From NCBI RefSeq assembly GCF_041146395.1, contig NC_091002.1, positions 7,062,501 through 7,126,500 of the forward strand: 64,000 nucleotides of DNA, in the 5' to 3' direction. The notes under the pieces are model-generated. The model was not told where the DNA came from and did not search any database. It saw only the letters and a list, made by a program, of their open reading frames with translations. Origin of the DNA: Eulemur rufifrons. Its lineage: Eukaryota > Chordata > Mammalia > Primates > Lemuridae. The position numbers were made by a program, and so were the translations under genes. Positions 1 to 13,535 of the stretch are shown here, one piece after another; the first letter of the stretch is position 1, and each line of letters opens with the position of its first letter.

Positions 1-356
1 GCTCTCATCTTTATCTTTGTTCCTCTGTACATAACATGGTCCTTTTTCTCTGGCTGCTTTTAAGATTTTCGCTATCACTGGTTTTAGACAATTTAATTTT
101 GATATGCCTTTGCGTACAGTAGTTTTATTCATGTTTCTTGTGCATGGGATTCATTGAGTTTCTTTCTTGAGTTTGTGGGTATACAGTTTTCATCGAATTT
201 GGAAATGTTCTTCCCGTTTTTTTCCATATGTTTATTCTGTTCCACCTTCATGTCCTTTCCTTTGGGGACTCCAATTCCGTGCATGCTAGACTATTTGAAG
301 TTGTCCCACAGCTGACTGATGCTCTGTTCTCTGTTCATTTCTTTGATTCGATTCTC
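1..356 (-). mobile_element. Old L1/HAL1 fragment, antisense (ORF1 region)
   Basis: The plus strand reads like the reverse complement of an old L1 or HAL1 ORF1 segment: TTTGTTCCTCTGTACATAAC, CTGGCTGCTTTTAAGATTTT, GGACTCCAATTCCGTGCATG, GAAGTTGTCCCACAGCTGAC. It continues beyond the window on the left and resumes after the Alu at 418-688. Confidence 0.7.
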
Positions 357-418
357 TCCTCTTCCTCTTCCTCTTCCTCTTCCTCTTCCTCTTCCTCTTT
401 CTCTTTCTCTTCTCCTCT
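357..418 (+). repeat. (CTTCCT)n microsatellite
   Basis: About eight to ten units of CTTCCT grading into CTTTCT at the 3' tail side of the antisense Alu that follows. Such tracts often grow from Alu poly(A) tails. Confidence 0.9.
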
Positions 419-688
419 TTTTGAGATAGGTCTCACACTGTCACCCAGGCTAGACTGCAGTGATACGATCATAGCTCACTACAACTTCAAACTTCTGGGC
501 TCAAGTGATCCTCCTGCCTGAGTCTCCCAAGTACCTGGGACTATAGGCTCAAACCACCATGCCCGGCTAATTTTTCTATTTTTTGTAGATAGAGTCTTGC
601 TATGTTGCTCAGGCTGGTCTTGAACTCCTAGCCTCAAGCAATCCTCCTGCCTCAGCCTCCCAAAGTGCTAGGATTACAGGTGTGAGCC
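418..688 (-). mobile_element. Alu, antisense
   Basis: Dimeric Alu in reverse: TTTTTGAGATAGGTCTCACA at the tail side, CCCGGCTAATTTTTCTA mid-element, GGATTACAGGTGTGAGCCA at its 5' end. Old, with several changes. Confidence 0.9.
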
Positions 689-689
689 A

Positions 690-1130
690 TTCTTTGATTC
701 TCTTTTCTTTGTGTATTCTGTTCTGGATAGTTTTTATTGCTGTATCTTCATATTCACTTATCTTTCGTTGGCAATGTTTAACCTACTATTAATCTCATTT
801 GGTGTAATTTTTCATATTACACATTGTAGCTTTCATCTTTAGAAGCTTCATTTGTATTTTTAATATCTTATATCTCTCTAAGATTTTGAACATATGGAAT
901 ATAGTTGTACAAACTTTTAATGACCATGTTTGTTAATTTTAGCATCTCTTTCAGTTCTGGATTGGTTTTGATTGATTCATCTTGATGTGGGTCATAATTT
1001 TTCTGCTGCTTTGCATGTTGGGTACTTTTTTATTGGATGCTATACACTGTAAATTTTACATTGTTGTGTTCTGAGTAGTGATTTATTCTTAAAATATTCC
1101 TGAGCTTTGTTCTGCATGTGTGTGAAGGGT
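690..1130 (-). mobile_element. Old L1/HAL1 fragment, continuation
   Basis: Continues the element interrupted by the microsatellite and Alu: TTCTGGATAGTTTTTATTGC, CACATTGTAGCTTTCATCTT, AGAAGCTTCATTTGTATTTT, then TTGGATGCTATACACTGTAA. Decayed, with no frame left. Confidence 0.65.
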
Positions 1131-1134
1131 GAAT

Positions 1135-1615
1135 GGTTGGCACTGACACAGAGCTGTGTATAAGAGGCTGTTACCACCAGCCGGACTGGAAAACCTCAAG
1201 ACTTATGGGGCATTGGATAGAGCACATAGAAAGGTTTTCCCTATACTGAGCACTGCTCCCTTCCTGCCTACCATCTTAAAAGCAAGACCCCAAATTATCA
1301 AACTAATAGATAACTAATTACATCCAAGTAATAACTTAATTATATCCCAAAAGAACGTTGAGGTACAGGCTTGGGAGTCAGATACATCTAGAATCAAAGT
1401 CCTGGAGATGGGAAGAGAGCCTGGTTCAGAGCACTGCTAGAGACTGGCCTTGGAGAGAAATGGTACCATGTCTACTGTTACAACAGGATGCACTGTGGAG
1501 AACACAGGGTCCTGAACACAAGCAGAGTTTTACAAAATGGTGTCAGGGAACAGGAACAGCAGTTATAAAGCCCTGAGGCAAGAGTGTGATGGTGTCTAGG
1601 AACTGGCAGGTAACC
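1135..1615. other. Intronic, nothing recognised
   Basis: I see no gene or repeat I can name here. A 72-codon open frame at 1358-1576 has no recognisable similarity. Confidence 0.5.
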
Positions 1616-1619
1616 ATTT

Positions 1620-1845
1620 CTTAGACTTCATTAACTCTGAATTTTACTTCCTTAGGCAGACCTTCTCTGAGTTTCCCTTTGAGGCTCTGTGCTCCACAGC
1701 TTTCCTTACTTACCTTGTATGGATATTTACCTTGCTTGGGGCTTCTCATTGTTTGTCTGTCTGTCTATCTTCAGAAAAGCCGTAGTCCCAGGTCCTGGCA
1801 CAAAGCAGACACTCAGAAAATACTGGTTGTATAAATGCTTACCAG
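1620..1845 (+). mobile_element. L2 fragment
   Basis: L2 3'-end style sequence: CAGACCTTCTCTGAG, then GTCCCAGGTCCTGGCACAAA, GCAGACACTCAGAAAATACT. Diverged. Confidence 0.55.
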
Positions 1846-2248
1846 TGAGGGAATCTAAAGTTTCCAGACAAGAACTGTAGAAACTTATGGCTAGGAAATA
1901 AATACTATCTTGTGAAAACGGGTTTTAAACAATTTGTAAATGTTCTCTGAAATTTTTTCTTGCCTGTCTACTTATTACCTGTTTAGCCAATTGTTGCTTT
2001 TCCTTCCATTTTGACCTTTTGTGTATGTGAACATTATCTAATTCCCCACTTAAGTCAAAATCAAGAGTGAAATTCTCATTATTATTTTTTTCTTTTTTAG
2101 GAGGTTGAGGGGCTAAATGTTACAGGAAAATCAGAAGATAAGAGCAAGACAAAATGAAACAAAAATTAGAAAATATCCATAATTCATGTAATCCCAAAGC
2201 AAATGTCCTTCGTATTTTTTGTATATGCACTAAATGCTTTTATATATA

Positions 2249-2565
2249 CAGTAGTCCCTCCTTATCCTTGGGCTTTATGTTTCATGTCCCCTCTGTGGCT
2301 GCCTGAAACTGGGGATATTACCGAATCCTATATACTATGCTTTTTCCTAGACATACATTTCTATGGTAAAGTTTAATTTATAAATTAGGCATCATAAGAA
2401 ATTAATAATAATAAAATAGAACAATTATAAAATATGCTGTAATAAAAGTATGAATGTGGTCTCTCTCTCTCAAAATACCTTATTGTATGTGATATTTTCA
2501 GACTGTAGTTGACTGTGGGTACTGAAACCACAGAAAGCAAAACTGTGGAGTGGGGGGAGCTACTG
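2249..2565 (+). mobile_element. Tigger-like DNA transposon remnant
   Basis: Starts CAGTAGTCCCTCCTTATCC and ends GGGGGGAGCTACTG, giving short terminal inverted repeats. The interior (TCTCTCAAAATACCTTATTG) resembles non-autonomous mariner/Tigger elements. A TA precedes the left end, but the right-hand TA is lost. Confidence 0.6.
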
Positions 2566-2575
2566 GGTGTGCGTG

Positions 2576-2879
2576 TATTTATTTATTTGTTTTTAAAGAG
2601 ACAAAGTCTCACTGTCACCCAGGCTGGAGTGCAGTGGTGTAATCATAGCTCACTGCAACTTTGAACTCTGAGGTTCAAGCAATCCTCTCACCTCAGCCTC
2701 CCCAAGTAGCTGGGACTATAGGCATGTACCAGCATACCTGCTAATTTTTGAATTTTTTCGTAGAGATGGGGTCTCGCTATGTTGCCCAGGCTGGTCCCAA
2801 ACTCCTGGCCTTCAAGTGATCTTCCTGTATCAGCCTCCCAAAGTGCTGGGATTACAGACGTGAGCCACCACTCCTGGCC
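2576..2879 (-). mobile_element. Alu, antisense
   Basis: Full dimer: AAAGTCTCACTGTCACCCAG, AGCTGGGACTATAGGCATG, GTCTCGCTATGTTGCCCAGG, GATTACAGACGTGAGCCACC. Confidence 0.92.
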
Positions 2880-4960
<2,081 letters not shown>

Positions 4961-4964
4961 CATT

Positions 4965-5290
4965 TTTGTTTATTGAGCACTTGTTTTATGCTGGGTGCTG
5001 TTCTAGGCACTGTGGACAGAGCAGGGGAGGAGATACACTGGGAATGCGACGTTTTTCTCCCTTTCTTGGGAACTTATGTTCAGAAAGAGAGAAAGAGGTA
5101 ATAAAGAAATACTGTAATGTCAGGTAGCAATAGCTACCGTGCAGGCAGTGGAGGCAGGTTACAGAATGATTGCAGCAAGGATGGGATAGCCAAGACAGGC
5201 AGTCTGAGGAGGTGACATTTGGTCATAGATCTGCAGTAAATGAGGAAAGGAAGTCTGTGCACATCTGAGGAAGTTGTTTGGGCAGTGGAA
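4965..5290 (+). repeat. Ancient interspersed repeat, family not assigned (copy 1)
   Basis: TTGAGCACTTGTTTTATGCT, GGGTGCTGTTCTAGGCACTG, then GTCTGAGGAGGTGACATTTG. The same sequence type recurs at 16680-17460, 29272-29760, 40838-41520 and 43640-44120. Purine-rich on the plus strand. Confidence 0.5.
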
Positions 5291-5527
5291 ACCTGTTTCA
5301 CTGCTCAGGGTTTATGGAGCGGCTATTTCCTCCTCCCTGGAAACTACTAAAGCAGAGGGCCTGTTGCCTGTTGGTGGTGAGTGCTGAAGGGGACAGGCAG
5401 TGTAAACCCTCATAGGCTGGGGAGCTGGATGAGGAAGCAGAGCAGATGCTGTTTACCTCACTCTCCCTGTATCTGCCTAATGTCCGAATGGCTGCTGTAT
5501 ATGTTAAATTGTTTTCTTTTTTTCGGC

Positions 5528-5541
5528 GGGGGGGGGGGGGG
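5528..5541 (+). repeat. G14 homopolymer
   Basis: Fourteen consecutive G after TTTCGGC; prone to slippage and sequencing error. Confidence 0.9.
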
Positions 5542-5639
5542 TGTGAACCCATCTAACAACAACAACAAAATTATTAATGTTAGTGGTATCATAATTATAT
5601 AATCATTAAATTATAATAATGGCCTCAGGCAATTTTTAT

Positions 5640-5745
5640 TGAACACTGTGGGAAGTATTGTTCTTATCCCCATTTTATAGATTAGGACGTTGTGAGACAG
5701 GTTAAATAATTTGCCCAAGAGTACACAGCCAGAATGGTGTGTACA
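5640..5745 (-). mobile_element. MIR, antisense
   Basis: CCCCATTTTATAGATTAGGA, then TTGCCCAAGAGTACACAGCC: MIR core in reverse. Confidence 0.7.
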
Positions 5746-5759
5746 TACACCTCCTTTAA

Positions 5760-6150
5760 AAAATAAATTATTGTACATAATGATATTTATCTTGGCCCTT
5801 CTACCCCCCGTTTAACATATCTTGGAGAATGCTCAGTGTCAGCACACATAAATAAATCTATTTTTCTTTAACAGCCTCAAGGTATTCCATTTTACAGATA
5901 TACTATAATTTATTTAGTCACTACTGTATTGATAGGTATTTGTTTCTAGGTTTTTACTCTCATAAATAGTGTTCCAGTTATTCTTACATCTTCATCTTTG
6001 GGCACTTTTGAAGTATATCTATAGATAGTCTCAGAAGTGAAATTGCCATGCCAAAGATTATTTACACTTTTAGTTTCCACAGATATTTCTACATTACCCT
6101 CCTAAGAAGTTATACCAATTTATCCTCCCACCAACCGTATGTTTTCCCTA
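5760..6150 (-). mobile_element. Old L1 3' part, antisense
   Basis: AAGGTATTCCATTTTACAGA, GAAATTGCCATGCCAAAGAT and TATACCAATTTATCCTCCCA are the reverse complement of the L1M 3'-end region. Confidence 0.7.
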
Positions 6151-6217
6151 TATAACAAAGTGTTTACATGTAACGGCAAGGCAATAATAGTACACAGTTA
6201 TTGTGAGGATTAAATGA

Positions 6218-6574
<357 letters not shown>

Positions 6575-7378
6575 AACTTTTGTGTATTACTAATAATTAT
6601 TAATCATTTCTTCTGAACTTTATTACCAGAAATATTATAGGCCTAGGCAGAGTTTCAGGAGGTTGGGGAAGAGGGTTTATGCAGCTGACTATAGCAATGT
6701 ATGCCTCCAAATTACTGTTAGCTGTATCAGAACAAATGCACTGTGCACCGAGGCCTTGGGGGCCAGGGAGTCTTCTAACTGGGGCTGATTTAGCAGACAG
6801 AGCCCACAGGCACATCTGACTTGTGATAGGAAGGACTGCTCGCAGACAGGGCACAGTAAATGTAACGTGTGTCTCTGCTCCTGGAATAGCAGCTTCGGCT
6901 GTTTCGGGGGGTGCAGGGGGAGGAGAAGGTCATCACTTGGGAGGGTCCTTTAGAATATCCTGTCCCAAACACTTTATTCTCCCCTTCACTTTCTCTAAAA
7001 GGCTTAATTTAAATTTGCCTTATGTATTGACTTGGGAGCCTTATGTATTGACTTGAGAGTGATTTAGGGAGCCCCTTACCTAAAGAATGATTTTCCTCAT
7101 CTGCACACCGTTGCTTGAAATTTATTTTAGAGGAAACAAAGCCATAACCATAAACAGTGTGGTGTTACTGAATGAACACCAGCTCTTCAGAAGGTGTAGG
7201 TTTTGTAAAGTAGGAAGTATCTTTAGGGAAACACTCCTTTTCCAGCTTTTATCAAAGCAGTGAGGGTTAGCTAGCAGTGGGAGATAAAGCCACTTATTTG
7301 CTCCAAGCCTCAATTTTCTCCAACATGAAAACGTAGTTATATAAGACGTAAAGGAGAGAATGTTGTAAAAGCACTTTG
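6575..7378. other. Intron with short tandem and dispersed duplications
   Basis: Contains a two-copy tandem repeat GCCTTATGTATTGACTTG (7017-7057) and, at 7199-7257, the first member of a direct repeat pair whose partner is at 9221-9279. No gene supported. Confidence 0.5.
7199..7257 (+). repeat. Direct repeat, member 1
   Basis: GGTTTTGTAAAGTAGGAAGT, then ATCTTTAGGGAAACACTCCT and TTTCCAGCTTTTATCAAAG; collinear with 9221-9279 with a handful of substitutions. Confidence 0.75.
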
Positions 7379-7379
7379 A

Positions 7380-7910
7380 AAATGCAAATGCCTAATGAAA
7401 ACATACAGCCATACAAAAACTTGTACATGAGTGTTCATAGCAGCACTGTTTTTAATAGCCCAAAAGTGGAAACACCCCAGATGTCTGTCAGCTGATGAGT
7501 GGGTAACCAAAATGTTGTCTGTCCAAACGATGGAATAACAGTCCGCAATAAAAAGGACTGAAGCACTGACACAGGCTACAACATGGATGAACTTTGAAAA
7601 CATTGTGCTAAGTGAAAGAAGCCAGAAACAGAAGATCATGTGTTGTATGATTTTACTTACGTGAAGTGTCCACAACAGGCAAATCCATAGAGATGGAAAG
7701 ATTAGTGGTTGCCTGGGTCTGGAGCTGGGGAGAGTAGGAATGAGAAGTGACTGCTAATGTGTACAGGGTTTCTTTTGGGGTGTTGAAAATGTTGTAAAAT
7801 TAGATTATCATGATTGTTGCACAATTCTGAATATACTAAAAACCACTAAACTGTACCCTTTAAATGAGTGAATTTTATGGTATGTGAATTGTCAAAGTCA
7901 AATAAAATGT
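7380..7910 (+). mobile_element. Old L1 3' end, sense
   Basis: GTGTTCATAGCAGCACTGTT, ATGGATGAACTTTGAAAACA, GTGAAAGAAGCCAGAAACAG and ACTAAACTGTACCCTTTAAA are hallmarks of L1M 3'-terminal sequence. Confidence 0.85.
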
Positions 7911-8394
7911 AGAGATCGGAATCTCAGAAATTAAAACATCTTATTTGGGAAGAAAACTAATTCAGGGCATACATGTAGATGAGAGTTGTCTTAGGTATGT
8001 CTGAACAACGGAGAACAGTAGAGGTTTTATAAAAGTACGGAAATGTTACATATTGTTCTTTGAGAAAGTTTATTGGCACTAATAAGGTTTTGGGGAGCTG
8101 ACAAGTTTTGATTGTAAGTGACAGAAATGGGTAAAACTGTTCTTAGAGTTACAGGAGATTGGTTCAGCAGCTCTTAGATAAACTGGTTCCAGGTTACAGC
8201 AGGCAGTTTCATCAGGCAGGCTCTGCGAGCAATGTTTTGAGCAATGTTGAGTGCTCCCTCCCCCTCGCCTCTCGACTCTGTTTTAGTTGGGTATGACTAG
8301 AATGACCCAATTCATATGATCAACTTTCACAGAATATGTCTTAATAAAGGTGTAAAAAATGCAGGATTAGGAGTTTAGTTCTCACTGAAGACAG

Positions 8395-8620
8395 TCAGTT
8401 GTCATTGGTATAGTGGTGGTGTTAGGGATGCAAGTCCCAATTTTGTCACTCAAAGTATGTGGCTGGCCCTTGATCAAGTTGGTAAAATTCTCCGAACTAA
8501 TTTTTCTCATCTGTAGAAATAGATGTAATAATAATAGCAATCATGTCTAACTGGAAGTGTTGTGGGGCCATGTTGAGTGAACTTTCGAATGCTTGCAATG
8601 CGTAGGGATGCCGTCAGCGT
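8395..8620 (+). mobile_element. MIR, sense
   Basis: GTGGCTGGCCCTTGATCAAG, ATTTTTCTCATCTGTAGAAA; diverged MIR. Confidence 0.6.
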
Positions 8621-8629
8621 GTGTTTCCT

Positions 8630-10145
8630 TTCCTTTCCTTCTTTTCCACTATACAGAGGAGAGAGAAGCAGACATGAAGAGGGAAAGGCAATAGAGAGCC
8701 CTGTTTACTAACTTCTCTCTCTGTATCTCTCTCCCTCTCAAAATAAATCAAAGTTCTGTGCAGAGGTACTTCTGTCTGATAGAGCTGTACATGTTTGCAG
8801 TTTAGCAGAAACTTTGTGGTTAAGACATGCTTTCCAAGAAGATTTTCATTAACAGCCTAACCCCTTTCCCAGATGATACCATTAATCAAGGTATTGTTGC
8901 ATAGGGCTTCAGGCAGGAAGGAGGGTTAGAAATGGTTCTTGAGTCTTATGGAATGAACTTCCTTTTGGACTGAGCATCTACTTCAGTAGGAAGGAATGTG
9001 GTGTTAATCTGCCCAGCTTTAGGAGAACTAGATGACTGCCACCATCCAGGAACCTTTATCTCAGTTTGTTCTGAGTATTGTCATCGGGGCTGAAGCACAG
9101 CATACTTTGACAGCAGAACCACCAGGAATGTCCCTGACCTAGGGTATCTGCAGCATTGAATGTGTTCTGTTTTCTGTACTGAGTATTTGAGTGATTGATT
9201 TGTAAAGCAGAAAATATGATAGTTTTGTAAAGCAGGAAATATCTTCAGGGAAACATTTCTTTTCCAGCTTTTAGTCAAGTTTGTCGACAAGGGTTTTTTT
9301 CTCTGTCTCTAGTTTCTAAGTGGAAATAGTACCACTTAGGAGACATAGTAATTCACTGAACTTTTTAAAAAGCCTTCAGTGTACCAGACACTGCACTGTG
9401 CATTGAGGAATCAAAGATAGCAAAAATGGAGAGTCTGTACTTGCAGGGCTCCTGACTGATGAGGTTAAACATACAGGAAGCCTTGAGGCTGGGAGGGCAG
9501 AGGAGCTCCTGCTGGGGCTTTCTCTATGGGGAAACTGGGTGGATCCCTGTGAGAACTATGAGGTCATTGAGATGTTGCATATTACTCGTGCATAGCTATT
9601 TTTATTATTTCTATTTTATAAAAATCAAGCTAGTGATTCTCTTTTAAATTATATTTTAATTTTTCTTGGTGGATAATTTGTTTTGATTGCTTCATATGCA
9701 CTAGAGTGAAATAGAATTCTCATGAAAATAGTGCCGATTTTGCTGACTACAACTACAGAAGGTTGCCAATAACTTTTTCATAAAATGAGTTATTTGTACA
9801 TTATTTCATCCTTTGAAGCCATTGATCCCACATTTCATTGTGCTGTAAAAAAAAAAATTACCTTTATTCTCAGTAAAAATTGAGGCTTCATGACATTTGC
9901 AAGAGTGGATATAGGAGTTATATCTTATTTGATAGACACTCCCCCCACCCCTGCTCCCCTCCACTACCAAGATGCCTTTAAACTCAGGTAACCAGGAAAT
10001 TTGTAGCTGTGGGAAACAGCTGTAATCTATCCTTCAGAGTTATTTTAAGGATTAGAAATTATATACAGTATATAAATCATAATGAGTGTACAGATTGCTA
10101 AATGGTTGAGATTTATTCTGTTTTTTCTAACTTCTTAGAAGTTGG
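8630..10145. other. Intronic, mostly nothing recognised
   Basis: Holds the second member of the direct repeat (9221-9279), a poly(A) run near 9847 and AT-rich sequence. No gene supported. Confidence 0.5.
9221..9279 (+). repeat. Direct repeat, member 2
   Basis: AGTTTTGTAAAGCAGGAAAT, then ATCTTCAGGGAAACATTTCT and TTTCCAGCTTTTAGTCAAG. A further short copy, TTTGTAAAGCAGAAAATATG, lies just upstream. Confidence 0.75.
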
Positions 10146-10149
10146 TCAC

Positions 10150-10419
10150 TTTTTTTTTTTTTGAGATGGAGTGTCACTCTTCATCGTTATAGCTCACTGC
10201 AGCCTCAAACTCCTGGGCTCAAGTGATCCTTCTGCCTCAGCCTCCCAAGTAGCTGGGACTATAGGCATGTGCCACGATGCCTGGCTAATTTTGTATTTTT
10301 TGTAGTGACGAGGGTCTCACTCTGCTCAGGCTGGTCTCTAACTCCTGCCCTCAAGTGATCCTCTCGCCTCAGCCTCCCAGAGTGCTAGGATTACAGACAT
10401 GAGCCATCTTGCTGCCCTA
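10150..10419 (-). mobile_element. Alu, antisense
   Basis: Poly(T), GAGATGGAGTGTCACTCTTC, GCCACGATGCCTGGCTAATT, CCCAGAGTGCTAGGATTACA; a few internal deletions. Confidence 0.9.
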
Positions 10420-10489
10420 CTTATTCTTTTCTTAATCTAAGTATTTAAGGCTATGTGTTTCTCTAGAAGTATCTCTTTGAAAGTATCTT

Positions 10490-11060
10490 GAAAACCAAGA
10501 GTTTTCAAGTGTAGTAGTTGTATTATTTAAGTATGTTTAAATTTTCATTATGATTTCTTTTTTGGCTCAAATTATTTAAAAGTATGCTTTCAAATTTCCA
10601 AATGTATGGTTTAAAAATTATTTTTTCTGTTACCAGCTTATGTTTTAATTGTATTGTGACCGTAGGAATGGCTTGTGTGCTGCTTTCCTGCAATTTGTTG
10701 AGATTTTCTTTATTGCCAGATATGAGGTGAATGTTCATAATCATTGCCTATATTGTAAAGTATATGTATTCAATTTGTTTTAGAAAGCAGGTAGTGCAAG
10801 ATTCTGTATACATCTAGTGATCTAACTTGTTGATTGTATTGTTCTTATTTTTTATTTACTGTCTACTAATTTTTTAGCTGTTTTGCCTATAAATAATTGA
10901 GTACTGTGGTAATCTCCCATTATTATGGTAGATTTTTCAGTTTCTCTGTGAGTTCTAGCAATTTTTGCTTCATATATGTTGACACTATTTTATTAGGTAC
11001 ATATAACTTTATAATTTTCATCTTCCTGTTGCATTTGTCAACCCTAAATAATGAGATTCA
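10490..11060 (-). mobile_element. Old L1 ORF2 fragment, antisense
   Basis: Reverse-complement L1 ORF2 style text: TTGTATTGTGACCGTAGGAA, GGTAATCTCCCATTATTATG, TTTGCTTCATATATGTTGAC. No frame survives. Confidence 0.65.
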
Positions 11061-11261
11061 GAAAATAGGATTAAGTGTAGAGTTTATTTTAGCAGAAATC
11101 TTGAGGATAGCCACCCAGGTAAACACAGACTCTACAAGAATGGACTCAGTGCTCCGAAGTGGGGAAGTTAAGGTTTCACTTATACAGGCAGAGATGGAAA
11201 AATTTAACAGAGTTGCAACATTTTCCACACATGGAAATATTTATGTTACAGTGATTTGATT

Positions 11262-11508
11262 GGAGTTTGATACCAGCCTGGGCAACATAGTGAGACCCTG
11301 TCTCTAAAAAAAAAAAAAAAGAGAGAGAGAGAGAAATAATAATTACCTGGACATGGTGGCAGGTGCCTAGAGTTCCAGCTACTTGGGAGGCTGAGACAGG
11401 AGGATCACTTGAGTATAAGTGCTTAAGGCTGCAGTGTGCTGTGATCATGCCACTGCACTTCAGCCTGGGCAAGAGCGAGAGACCCTGTCTCTAAAAATAA
11501 TAAAAAAT
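11262..11508 (+). mobile_element. Alu, sense, 5'-truncated
   Basis: Begins within the left arm at GAGTTTGATACCAGCCTGGG; A-rich linker with (GA)n; right arm to CTGTCTCTAAAAATAAT. Confidence 0.9.
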
Positions 11509-11689
11509 TGATGATACAGAACAGTGAAACAGTCTGTAAGAGGGAACTCTAATTATTATAGTGATGGTAATGTGTCCCTGTGCACATACCAAGACAGATA
11601 GTTAATTAGTGTCTATTATAGAATCTTCTTCCAGTGTCTTTTTTTAAGAGATTCCATCAGTCTTTAAAGATGACACCATTGCTGCTGCT

Positions 11690-11925
11690 AATAGTAATAA
11701 TAGTGACAGCTACCACTTGTTGAATGTTTACTGTACTAAACACTTGACATAAATTAACTCATTTAATCTTAAACCAAGGAAATAGATACTGGTATCATTC
11801 TCATGTTACAGATGAAGAAATGGAAGCATAGAGAGATGAAGAAATGTGCCTAAGGTTACACAGCTACTGAATGGTGAACTAGGATCAGAACTCAGGTGGT
11901 CTGGCCCGTGTCTAAACTCCAAACA
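11690..11925 (-). mobile_element. MIR, antisense
   Basis: TTACAGATGAAGAAATGGAA, TAAGGTTACACAGCTACTGA, GGATCAGAACTCAGGTGGTC. Confidence 0.85.
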
Positions 11926-12404
11926 TGAATAAAGCACATTTATTAATCAGTGAGAGACCAATGGAATTTTGTTGAAGACCCAAGCCAGATGCTTTTCTGC
12001 ATCAATGATATCAAACAGATTTTGGAAATATAAATAGGATAGGGTGCATTAAAATTCACTTGAATTTATTTAGTTAAACAGATGTTTGGCCTATCTTTAG
12101 TTGCCTCACCCAGAGTTGTTTTTAAAACCACACCCAAGTCTGTTTCAAGAAAATTGGTTTATGGATTCAGTTAAAGTGAGAAATCTCACTAAATAATTAG
12201 TGCTGCATGTGTTGAGATATGCCACAATAGTTTTAGTTAAAATATGAAAAGATAAAGTAAGATGAGTTTATAATAGATGTTATTTTTAATTAAAATAATG
12301 GATTTTAACTTTTAATTGGTTAAACTTCATGTACTTGAGGTTTTTGGACTGAACTTTTAGCATGTTACTTTTACATTCTCATCAGATATTAGAATAATTA
12401 AAAT

Positions 12405-12560
12405 ATTTACTATTTAGAGATCATCTACTATGTGCCAGATATTGTGCTAGATATTTTACATTTATTATGTAAAACTTATGACTAAGTGTATTTTATTACA
12501 AATGAGGAAACCGAGGTGCAAAAGATGATACACCTTCCAAGGCCAGACAATTGTAGACTC
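12405..12560 (-). mobile_element. MIR, antisense, diverged
   Basis: TGTGCCAGATATTGTGCTAG, CAAATGAGGAAACCGAGGTG; the right part is degraded. Confidence 0.6.
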
Positions 12561-12623
12561 TGAAGTGGGTGCTGCTGGAGTGAAGGTGAAATGCGTGTCA
12601 GGGGACCCTGGTGGGAGCAAAGA

Positions 12624-12651
12624 AACACGCCTCTGTGGGGAGAGGCGTGTT
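12624..12651. other. Perfect 11-bp inverted repeat (GC-rich hairpin)
   Basis: AACACGCCTCT, six-base loop GTGGGG, then AGAGGCGTGTT. The arms pair perfectly and each keeps a CpG in an AT-rich intron. Confidence 0.9.
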
Positions 12652-12760
12652 GGTGATGAGATAACTGGAAAACATATTATTCATCAAGATAAATCTCAAG
12701 TGGATTAAAGAGCAATGTTTAGAATTATAGAGACGCTGTGGAGAAAAGGCAAAATAAAAT

Positions 12761-12780
12761 GCTTATCAGAAATGATAAGC
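12761..12780. other. Perfect 8-bp inverted repeat
   Basis: GCTTATCA, loop GAAA, TGATAAGC. No known role. Confidence 0.85.
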
Positions 12781-12825
12781 TTTCTTGGAACATTTTATTA
12801 GACATGCCTGTGAATGAATGATAAC

Positions 12826-13535
12826 TTTTTGAAAAAAAATTTATTTTTGGTTATTATGGGTACATAATAGTTGTATATATTTGTAGGGTACATGTGATGT
12901 TTTGATACAGACATACAATGTGTATTAACCGAGTCAGGGTAATTGCGGTATCTGTTACCTCAAGCATTTATCATTTTTTTGTGTTAGGAACATTCCAAAT
13001 CCAGTCTTTTAGTTAAAGTGTATCCTAACTTACTGTTGATTATAGTCACTTTGCTGTGCTATCAAATATTGTTCATTCTATCTAACTATCTAACTATACT
13101 TTTGTACCATTAACTGTCCCCACTTTATTCCCCGCTACCCTTCTTAGTCTCTGGTAACCATCATTCAGTGTCTCCATTGTTTTAATATTTAGCTTTCACA
13201 TATGAGCGAGAGCATGTGAGATTTGTTTTTCTGTGCTTGGCTTGTTTCAGTTAATGTTCTCCAGTTCCATCCATACTTGTTGCAAATGACAGAATTTCAT
13301 TCTTTTTTTATGGCTATATAATATTCCATTGTGTATATGTGCTATGATTTCTTTATCCATTCAGCCATTGATGGACACTTAGGTTGATTCCAAATCTTGG
13401 CTATTGTGAATAGTGCTGTAGTAAACATGAATGTGCAGATATCTTTTCCATATACTGAATTCCCCTCCTTTGGTTATATACCCTGCAGTAGGATTGCTGG
13501 GTCATGTGGTAGTTCTATAACTTTCTCTTCAAAAG
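12826..13535 (-). mobile_element. L1 3' end, antisense
   Basis: TTTTTGGTTATTATGGGTAC, GGTAATTGCGGTATCTGTTA, TGGCTATATAATATTCCATT, TCTTTATCCATTCAGCCATT, AGGATTGCTGGGTCATGTGG: textbook reverse-complement L1 3'-end sequence, over 700 bp. Confidence 0.92.
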
